Shown here piece by piece: positions 11,251 through 22,000 of a stretch of 64,000 bases of DNA; positions within the stretch are counted from its first letter, which is position 1; each line of letters opens with the position of its first letter. The position numbers and the translations under genes were made by a program. The notes under the pieces are model-generated. The model was not told the DNA's origin. It made no database searches and worked only from the letters and a program-made list of their open reading frames with translations. Location of the stretch: the NCBI RefSeq assembly GCF_019059575.1, contig NW_024883027.1, positions 62,001-126,000 on the forward strand, read 5' to 3'. This stretch comes from Amphibalanus amphitrite (lineage: Eukaryota > Arthropoda > Thecostraca > Balanomorpha > Balanidae).

Positions 11251-12426
11251 CCCGCGCCCCAGTGGCGGTCTCAGCCAACTTCGCCCTAGTGAGGGGGGGC
11301 ATATGTTACCACCCACCTCTAACTCAAAAACTAAGAGGGCTAGAAAGACGCGGTAAAAAGCAGTCGATAGCTCTTAATGCGTACGTTTGAAAGTATTTCA
11401 GTCATTTTTCACCTTAGAGCAATATTGGGGTCACCAGAGGTCATCAAAGGTCAAAATTTGCCAATTGTCATTATATTTTTCAGAAAACATGCCGCTATCT
11501 CAGGAACTATGGTAGCTAGAATAACGCAGGGAAGAGCAATCGATAGCTTTTATACTCTTCTTTTGAAAAGGTCATTATCAATATTGACCTCAGGTCAACG
11601 GTTTGGCCTCTAGAGGGCAAAAAGTCCAAAAATAGCTGTTTTTACGAAAAGTGTTTTTCGACAATAACTTTCGACTACAAAAAGCCACGACATTTCTATT
11701 GCCAGAATCGTGTTCCTCTCGCCGAGACGCGTCGAATGAACTATAATTTGACCTTGAAAGGTCAAGTTAAAAATTTGACCTCAGGTCAAGGTCATGACCT
11801 TACCGGAAAAGGTCATGTTGCATATCAGTCGATGCGTCTCAACAAGGCAAACACAATGAGACCATCCCCAGCGTTCTATCTCTTTCCAATCGCGAGTTAT
11901 TGGCAAAAAACTATTTGTAGCCTCAAGTGACCTCGGATGACCTGTCTAGAGGCTATCAGCAAAAATGACACCTTAGTCATCACGAGTGGACTAAATCATC
12001 AGGATTCTGAAATATTTGGACTGTTCCGATGCGTACACACGGATCTAGAGGCATTTTCATTTTTCTCCATTGACTTGTAATGGAAAGGTTTCGCCACTGA
12101 CCTGACCTTAGGTCACGGATATAAAAAATCCGAGATATACAAATTGTAGGCGCCCATAACAGCATGCAACCCACCAAGTTTGAAACCTTTCTGACAAACA
12201 CTGCAGGCTGGACATGATTGCAAACTTTTTTTCAGGCTTGGTCAGGTAACTTGACCTGGTGACCTGACCTGACATGACCTGGGGTCAAAAATTTCACACA
12301 TTGTCCAAAATTGATGTACCAAAAGCTACCCCAAGCGGCGCGGCGCTACGCGCCGCGGTTTTTTATTCACACGCAAAAAACGCGACAGGGTGGTAACATA
12401 TGCCCCCCCCCCCACTGGGGCGAAGG
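11251..12426. mobile_element. TTAA-flanked TIR element D, 1,176 bp
   Basis: TTAA at 11247-11250 and 12427-12430. Near both ends the sequence pairs over a stretch that includes CTTCGCCC(T/C)AGTG, a G run and GGCATATGTTACCACC. The interior contains many (a)ggtca/tgacct copies and no coding frame. An 8-bp-arm GC hairpin (12339-12357, CGCGGCGC/GCGCCGCG, 3-nt loop) followed by a T run lies near the right end. Confidence 0.6.
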
Positions 12427-12430
12427 TTAA

Positions 12431-13066
12431 TCGAGAATGAGAAGGGTAACTATGTGTAGGTTATGAGTAAGGTAGGGTATGGGTAGGTTAGGGTAGGGTA
12501 GGGTGGGTTTGAGTTTGATAAAGGCAAACCATGAGAAAGGCTCTAACAGCCCGCAACCAGCACCAGCATACCATGCCGTTCAAACAAATATCCAACTCCG
12601 ACAAAATAAGACAAATGAAAATCATAAATTCCCACATCCAAACTAATGGCCCCTCAAACGCATCTTTCAAAACGCACAGTTATAGCGCAAAACATGCCAT
12701 CTAGTAATAATATAATATATAATATCAAATGAATATGATATTAACCGTTGCGCGGGTACGGCATGTGGTAAATCTCTTCCCAACCTTGGGCTGTGAAAAT
12801 GCAGTTTTATTCACCTCGGTTTTTTGCTACGGACCTCGACTCGGCATTTTTTCGCATTTTCCCAGCCCCGGTCGGGAATATATAGACCTGCTTCACAGCC
12901 ACGTTATTTTTGGTGACTTTTCTTTGCTCGCTATTTGCAGATATACTGCATTGTCTTGGTACATTGTGGCTCAGCTCTGGTCACGGCTGTGTCTGTGCTG
13001 AGGTAAGGCCTTGGGTGCAATCAGCCTACATCTATTGAGACCTCCCAGGGATAGGATATTTTCGCC
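12431..13066 (+). promoter_or_regulatory. 5' flank of the Helitron gene with a TATA-like box and a G-rich tract
   Basis: The sequence from the end of element D to the start codon has no gene. Two things stand out. A G-rich tract (12473-12507) has five or more GGG runs in telomere-like 'gggtagggta' spacing and could fold as a G-quadruplex. AATATATAG at 12878-12886 is a plausible TATA box about 185 bp before the ATG at 13067. Promoter function is inferred only. Confidence 0.3.
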
Positions 13067-16000
13067 ATGCAAAAAACAAGTTACGCCAAAATAGCGGAGG
13101 GCGTAAAGCCATCGTTCGTGGAGGTGCTGACGGGGATGTCCCGTGAGGCCAGGTCTGGAAGGATTTATTATCATGATTGGCAATCCACTCCAATGGTCAG
13201 CAGGCAGGACCCCGTTTACACTGACTACGGTGCTAACATCATTGGCATACATGGCGACGGCAACTGTCTGTTCCGGGCGCTCGCCTATGCTGTCGGTGAT
13301 CCCTCGCTAGATCACGTGGCCCTTCGGCAAAAGATATGTGAAGAGGAGCGCAAAGATGAACTGCTTAGGGCAGTGTTCCCTGACCTGGACGGCTACATCA
13401 ATTCCATGCGCAAGGGAGGTGAGTTCGGTGGTGAGCCAGAGATAAGAGTAGCAGCACGTGTGCTTCACCGTCTCATCTATGTGTGGGAAAACGGTCATCA
13501 GCTGGCTGCTCATGGAGCACCAAACCAGTCTCCTATTCACTTATGCTATTATAGTCGGGGGCAGCACTATGACCTGCACATGGTCGCTCCATCTCCCCCA
13601 ACACCACCAACACCCCAGGAGGAACAAACTGCCCAGACTTCACCGGCCATCACTGAGCAGAGCACCGACAATGATGGTGCTTGGACTATTGTTAAGGGAC
13701 GAGGCGGTCGCCAGGCAAAGTGCCTAGATACTGTGACAAAACCAGCGAGTAAGGAGGGCTCCGCAGCTGCCACGAACCTCAACACTTCAGTCTGTGGCAA
13801 TGCAGCAAAACGGGCAGTTGGCCGTCCCAAAAAACAGAAACGTATTTTCCCGCATCTCTTCGGACGTTCAATCAACGTCGAGGATGTCTGTGTGGAAGCG
13901 CAACCAGCCTCTGAGGGTGCAGACGCGCCAGTGATCGTCTCCGACACCATTCCGGTCGTTCCACTGGGTACAGATCATGGAGAAAATGAGGACGCAGCAA
14001 AAAGCTGTGAGGAGTCTGACACCGTAGTCAGCGCTACTGCCAAAAAGCTACGCGCTGGGCGTCCTAAGAAACGGCCCCCACCACCGCCATCATCAAAACG
14101 TACGGCCCCTATGGAACTTGATGTAGCAGAGACCAAAGAATTAGCTCCTCAAAACACCGTTCAGTCGGTTGCAGCACTTGAAGCTGACTCGTCAAAGATA
14201 GCACAGTCGGAGTCTAGTGCTACGGGAGGAAACGTTCAGCGTCGTGCCGGTCGCCCGAGGAAAGGTAAGGCTGTCTTCCCACGCCGGAAAAAGGATATCA
14301 CCACGGACGTTGGCGTGTCTCAGGCTATCGAGACAGTTGGTGAGGAATCTGATCAATTATTTACTGAACCAGCAGAGAGTATTTGCAATGAATCAGAACT
14401 TCAGTCGCCATTGGCTGTTCCTGTGAACGGCCATAACCCCCAAGGACGCATGTCATCTACGGCTGGCTACATTCAGTCAGATTTAGACCTCGAGATGGTT
14501 TCCACACTAACTCGTGCCATGCTGGATGACTTTGTGGATAAGTCTTCGCATAGTGTTGTCATAGACAGTGTGTCGACTGATCTCAGCTCACCAGCAGACA
14601 ACAATTTAACTGGTCCTTGGCCGTACCGAGACAGCAATAAAGTTGCTGTGACGTACCTTATTGGTGACAATGGGGAAAAACGTCAGATTTACCTAAACAA
14701 TCTGAAGCGACGTGGGTTTTGCGCTCCATCACGAAGCGGTCAACTGCGGTACACCTCTTACTCGTGGCTCCGATTCAAGGACTTGTTAAAAAAGTCTGGT
14801 CAAACAGTGGCCGCCGTTCTAGAGGACGAGGACCTGTTTCACGAGACACTCCGCCTTGTAGATCGCTTCTACTCAAAACATCCACGTCGGGCGGAGGAGG
14901 AGGGCCTGCAGCCTCACCGGGGTCCGCAGACTTGGGAGGATCGGCATAATCTCCTCCAGCTGCACTACTACGGTAAGGGCTGGTACAAATTTTACCGTTT
15001 CTCTACCCTCCGTGAGATATTCATATCCAGACATGGAGCTGATCGCTGGGCCGCGTTTCAAGCTGACCCCTGGTCGGAGACACTTTCAGACGAGCATTTC
15101 GAGCAGCTGCTATTGGATATCCATAATAAGTTGCGCGACAACCACTCAAGGTACACTCATCTGCTGGACCGCTACGCCGGACCTCAGTGTCACGAAGATC
15201 GCGGCAACGCCACTCGCGTTCAGTACAACGTTATGTTCGTCACTCGTTCCGCCACGTCTGGTAGGCGTCAACAGCGCAGGCCGGTGGCGCAGGCGCCGCC
15301 TCAACGCACTGCAGCCCCTGCCGCCGATGACACCAGTGCTCTTACGTCGTTCTTCCTCCGATCATGCACTGAGTGCGGCACGCTGCGCGTTCTTGATGCC
15401 AGAGCTGCGTCCAAGTATCCACTAGGTCATTACACCTATGCCGGCGATCAGCGCAGAGTTCGTTTCACTTGTGACCGGCTGGTCGGCATCACGTGTGACA
15501 CTCCTCCAGACTTTGTCACCTGCACGGCGGAAGAGAAGCCGTCCACCTGGGTGGCCATGGGCGCTCGGACGGCGGGAGACGCGTTACCGCCACCGGCAAT
15601 GCAGCTTCGCTCATTACGTGTGCTGGACGCGTCTGATCATACAGAGGAGACTGAGGTTCTGGCTAGCTATCATTACCGTGGTGATGACAGAGCTGCTGAA
15701 TGGACTGGTCGTCGTGCCGTACTGACCCGAACGTCAAACAGTGGCGTCGTCACACTGGGCACGCAGGCGAAGCGCAGACGCTTCCGTCCTATTTCCAGCA
15801 GTCAGTTCACAGCCGGCCGTTTCACCGTGGACAGTCCGCGCGAGGCAAAATGCTGCCAGGCGTGGCACGATCCGCTCGACACCGATTCTGAAGATCCGTC
15901 GTTCGAGCTTGAGTTCTCCAACTTACAGGTACTACGTGACATCCATGCCTTGTACAATTCGCTTCGCCGTGTGCGTTGCGTCAAGTGCAACCAGCAGACG

Positions 16001-19000
16001 CCCGGATTGCCGTATCCAGGCTATCAGATTCAGGTGCCTGAGCATGGCCGTTTGGTTAATTTGCCGCCGGACAGCGTTGTTTCTGGCGCCATATCGCGCT
16101 CGTCGCTGCTGCGTGCGGGCGGGCGTTGTACGGTGACGCTAGACCCCGAATTCAGGGGTGCCAACGGCACAGTTTTCACTGACCGAGACGTCACGGGCGT
16201 TTGTACAGCATGTTCATCAGCATATGAGGTTGACGCCAACAACAACATTGTACCTCGGCCGCTGGTGTCGGACATAAATCAATTACGTCCCGATCCGAAT
16301 GACGTTGGCGACTTTGTCGGCGGCGCCGAGCGGCCCGTCGCCTCCCAGCCAGCGCTGAGCGCATCGGCTGCAAACAACGGTGCTCCAGAGGACGACAGTG
16401 ACGAGCCAGAGCCGACGGACATCAGCCTGTTCTCGGCAGAAAATCTGGTAGCCACTGATGTCTACTCAGACGAGGCGTATCATCAGTTTGTGAAGTCATG
16501 GACACCCGCCGAGACAATGGTGCTGCGGCCAGTGCATCTGGTTGTCAGCGTGCTGCGTTTGCGTGCCAACCAGGTTCCGTTCTGCAAGCACGGCACCATT
16601 TCCTATCCGCTGAAGGATGCCTGCCGGGCGCGGAATTTACCGTGGTATGATTTTGAAAGGCTGCCATTCGTTGTGCTGGTGCAGAGCAGACGAGACGGCA
16701 CGTCTGCCGAGGCCATGGTAAACATGCAGACCATACTGAGGGCCAAACACTTTATGGAACGCACCATGGAGTGTAAATACAACCCACGGCAGACGCGTCC
16801 ATTCTATCGCTTTGTCGGCGAACAATGGATGCCATTTTCAAACGAAAACCTTGCAGCTCTGCAGCAGCGGCTGTCCGAGCCGGACCGGCCGAGCACGCCT
16901 GCCGGTCTTCGTGTCGTACTGGCCAGCGACATTCACGCCCGTGCAGACAAGGTGTTGCGGTTCAACGAGTTCTGCAATTGGCTAGAGTCTGGCTTCACCA
17001 TGGCCGACGAGCTGTGGAAAAGCTTCCGGCTGTCGCGCAGCGGTGAGGGTGCCGACACCACAGAGGCTGGCCAGGATGACTTATGGGAGGTCATTGAGAA
17101 CTTTGTGGTAGGTCAAGCTGTCGACGCGGCTGCCGACCGCCACAACGGAGGGCAGCACGAGCGACGCACAGATGACGACGACGAATCGGACGCCGATGAA
17201 ATCGACGTCACCATGCGTCACGTTCTCAACTGTGCCGTTGCTAACGGCTGGCTGCTGCCCGCCCCCGTCGACGGAGACAATGTTGATTCGACCGGCGAGC
17301 CGAGTAGCGTGCTGTTACGCTGTTGTGAAGAGCTGGAGATGCTTGGCCGCGAGTTCGGCAACGATGAGGGCGTCCGCGCTGGCGGCATTTCTGCCGGTGC
17401 CGTCTGCGGGCAACAGAGTGAACGTCCCGAAGACATTCGCCGGCAGGGTATCGCGCGTTCTGCGCTCCTTCACATACCGATGCCGGGAGTCGACCGGGAA
17501 AATCCGCTGCCCGAGTCGACACCCGGCTACATGCAGATGGCTTTCCCAGAGGTGTTCCGCTCGGGTGACGCCGATCCGTACCAGGACCGTAAGGTCAGCA
17601 TTCGTCAGCCAGTCACCACGTGGCGACAGAACTGGCTTCACTGGATGTCGCGTCAGCCCGAGGCGGAAGGCAACGTTGACCTTCAGTTCGTTGTCAGCAA
17701 CCAGCTGAGTCGTGATAAGACCGGCCAGGAGGCCAATGTTGCCATCAGAATGACCGATTTTCCAGACGGGTTGCCAACCAAGGAGCAACTGGAAAACGAC
17801 CCGGCGCTGTGCAAAAGGCTTGCTCAGTCGCTGCTTTGTCTACGCTCAAAATTGGAGGATTCTGACGCTTACTGGCGAGTGCAAAAGCAGGACGCCATCG
17901 GCATCGCTCGCTACCTTGAGAGCCCGCCGCCGTGGCGGTCTAATGCAATCCCCATGGAGGTGTACCTGTGGCAGACACGAGCCGTTCCCTACAATCATCA
18001 TCCGGCTATTCATCGGCTGTGTGACAACGCTGCCGTGAATGAGGCGCTCAGTGACGAGCGCTATCTCCATGCACGGCTAGCCAACACGCTGCGGCATCCC
18101 GGCATCGTGGCGTGGGTGTCGGCGCTGATTGGTGAGCTGGACACCTTGGCACTATCTGTCGCACGACACTCTGCAACATACTTCCTGGTGCGCTCTGAGT
18201 GGGGTGCTAACGCCAACCCACACATTCACCGTCACGTGATCAGTGAATCGTTCTCACGATTCCTACACCAGCTTCAGACCTCGCTGAAGCACAAGGTGGC
18301 AGAGATCGAAAGAGATTTGCGGGTGGAAGACCCCACTTTGGAGAGCGATGATTCTCGCATCACTCTTGAGACGCGCGTCAGCGCGGCCTGGCGTGACTGT
18401 CAACAAAAGTATGTCAGGCACATCGGTCGCTGCTACACCAACTGGAATGCCGGCTTCACAAAAGACGGCGAGCGCACCTTTGACTTTGCCTACGATCGCA
18501 AAACAACCGTTTGCCGTGCTAGCATGGCCGTCCAGCTGGACGACGCGCTGTCAACTGGCGACTTTGCCGCCATTGACGAGCTCTATGTGCGCGTCATCAA
18601 CGGCACGCTGCGACACACGGGCCACAGCGGACGCGGAGACGCGCCGTCTGCCAAAGACGGGTGTGCCGTGCGGCGACCGGTCGTGGACAAGGCGGCAACC
18701 GAGGCGGCCCGTTCGGCAGATAGACGTGCCAAGCAGGTCAAGAAGGAGGTAATTGTGTGCAAGAGACGCATGCCTCGGTGTCTCCGCACCGAGCCGGCTG
18801 TGGTGAAAGATGCACACGATCCTCGTATCTATCAGTTCGAGACGGCCTCAAACGACAAATGGCTAGGTAGTCATGATCCGTTCACCATCCTGCACGTCCT
18901 CAACAACGTCGACGACAAGGCAGTGGTGCCCGCTTGGCTCACCCGTACGCCGCGTGTCGAATGGAAAAGCTCGCCCACGGACAGCGGTGGCTACACATTT

Positions 19001-22000
19001 AACGTGCTGCTCGCTCAGTCCCGCGGCGACGGTAGCGTCGAGTACGCGCTCAAGTATGCCATGAAGCCGGTGGCTCCGATCAGGACCACCGGCGACATGC
19101 TGTTGTCGGCAATGGAACGCCGTGAGGCGAGCGACAACGTGGATATCGGCGTCGTGCAGAAAATGTACAACCAGGCGGCGGCATCCATGTGTCAGTCCAT
19201 CTTTCAGGCAGTGCACAAAAACTGGCAGCTGCCGCTGCTGCAGAAGAATTTGGACGTGAAGCGATTCAGTATGAGCGGCTGCCGCGTGGTGAAACCGGCC
19301 AATGCCGCTGACAATCCGGTGTACGTGTATGCTGACTCGGTGGAGCGCTTCAACGCTCGGCTGGGCGACAACATTCGTCATGGCAATATTCCTCTGGCCG
19401 ATATTCAGCGCAAAATGTCAATCTACGAGTTTTGCGACACGTTCACGTGCACTGAGAAAACTATAGATGGTCAGCGCGTATTCCAGATAAGTCGTCGCCA
19501 GTCTTCATGGTGTGGTGTGCTGAAAACAGTCATGTTGGCACCACATCATGGCATATCAAAGGCAAATCCGGCCAGAGTCAATTTCTGGAAGTATGCTCGC
19601 GACATCGTGCTGTGGTGTCAGCCGTGCCTGACATCGCAGGAGCTGATGCCGCCACTAGATTGTCTCACTGACTGCGCCATAGCCGCTCACTGGAGAGCCA
19701 TGTACGAGCAGCTGATGGCATCTGACGTACACAAGCCTGTGTGGGTCACTCGGTATTACGAAGACCACAAACGCCGAGCGACGGCAGCCACAGGCGAGGA
19801 CGTGTCTGACGAATCGGACAGCGACGATGACGACGACGGCGACAACGCTGACGATGCTGCTGATGTTGTCGAGCCGCCTGAGGTAGAGGAAGAGCGTGAG
19901 CTGATGGCTCAGCGTGTGCGTGATCGCTTCTACCAGACGGCTCTGGACGCCATGCTGGCGTGTCCTGCAGAGGACATTGACGACGCAGTGCAGCGAGCTG
20001 ACAGAGCGGCGGCGAGCGTCGCAAACCCGGCCGGCTACGACTTCCAGGCGCAGTGGCTCGGCGATCGCATAGTCAATCCAGAACATGTGCGTCGCAACTA
20101 TGGCCGACTGGCTAGTCTGAGCGCCGGAGACGCTGCGCATTCTGCTCCGGTGACGCCGAGTGGACGTCAGCTGGTGCTGCCGCGTCTGGTCACAGGCTAT
20201 CTGAAAGAACAGCGCGAGTGGCGACGCTCCTGTCGTGAATGGAATGCCTACGATCAGGCGGTGGCCAAATGGCGCCGTAATCGGTCTTCACGCATCGCCG
20301 AGCCGGTCGCGCCCCTGGTCCCCGATATTAGGGACAAACGGCCCAAGGCACTGCGTGCATTCCTGCTGGGTGATCCTGGCGCGGGCAAATCGACTACGCT
20401 GCGCTCTGCCGTGCACGAGTTGAACGAGCTGCTCGTCTCTGATGAGGCCGACTGGACTGACGTAGTCAAACTTTCGGCGCCAACGGGCTGCGCATCGTTC
20501 CACATGGCACACGGTGCGACCACCATCCACCGTCTCTTTGCTATAAGAGTCGGTCAAGTAGGCGATGACCCGTTGCCGGCCGAGAGCCGACAGTTCGCAT
20601 CACTGTGTGAAAGGCTCGGTCCTGAGCTGGGTCTTCTCATATTCGACGAGTTCTCAATGATCCAGCGCAGGATGATGCGCTGGATAGTAAAGCGACTCGA
20701 GGAGGCCGGCATCAATTTGGACGACATCGGCGTCGTGCTTGTCGGTGACCCGGCACAGATACTGCCGATCGGCGACAGTCCTGTGTGGAGTCTCCGCCAG
20801 CGAATGGACGACGGCAAAGACTGCTGCGAGGCATCGCGGCTGGGCATGCTCGCTTTCCGTGAGGTGTTTCGTATGCCGGCGCTGGAAACTGTGGACGGCT
20901 TCGCGGCGTGGAGTCACGCCGCTTCACGGGAGCCGAACACGCTCAATGATGATGAGCGCCGTGCGGTGGCTCGTTTCCGTGCGGCAGCACTGGACGGCGA
21001 TTACGAGACCGTCTACTTAAATGAAGTGCGGCGCACTGTCCAGAACGACGAGCTAGCCGACCATTTCACAAAGGTGATCATTCCATCGTTCCGCTACGGC
21101 AGGGCGACACACGCCAGTCTGCAGTGGCTCCGCGACAACACGGCCACCGCCGAGCACATGGCTGCTGATCCACTTTGGGCCGGCGCTGTCACACTGCACG
21201 GTAACCATTGGTTCAGCGAGCTGGCCGTGAATCGTGCTACCGTCGAGTCGGACAACGCCAGGGCGCTCGTTCGCTTCGCCAACGAGCGTGACACGCCGGT
21301 AATGGCCGTGAACGCACAGCATTTACCGACGAAAAAAGCAGCCCGACTGCAAAAGGTGTCACCCAGAGAGTTCCGCAGCATACCGGCAGTGTTCTTTGCG
21401 TGCAGTGGTCTGCCGCTTATGCTGTTGGAAAACGTGGCACCCAGTGTCGGTCTGTTCAATGGCGCTCACGTCGAGTTCGTCGGACCGCTGTACTTGGAGG
21501 ATGACTGGCAGGTAACACTGTCCAGCTGTGAGTACAGAGAAAGGGTGCGAACCAGTGGCGTCACGCTGACCACTCCGCTGGACACGCCGGCCTCGGACCG
21601 TGAGCGTATGTACCAGGTTCCCGTGGGCAGTGTCATTGTGAAGGTCAACGGTCACACGGTCGACGGCGATGAGCATCGTCTCGACGAGCTGGTTGCGGCG
21701 TCTAGCACCGTCCAGCTGGTATTTCACACGCCAAAGCACCCGCCTCATCTGCCCGAGTTCATTGTGGTGCGTGTTCCAAACTACACCGAGAATCGTGGCC
21801 CAAATATCCTCGGCATCGAAGATGCCGACGATCTGGTGCCAATACGGATGGTAAAGCGCGCCCGTGACAAGGGCAAAAACAATCGGGCGATAGGCGGCGG
21901 TGAAGAGAGTCGGACCGAGTTTCGTGTTGGACCGCCGCTGGAGGGCGGCAGCGCATTCACCGGCTTTAAAGGCCAGGGCGCCACGCTGGATCGAGTGGTG

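Noticed and set aside
12339-12357. GC hairpin followed by a T run, resembling a bacterial intrinsic terminator or a Helitron 3' end
   Set aside because: The context is eukaryotic and it lies inside a TTAA-flanked element upstream of the gene. No CTRR end follows at the usual distance.
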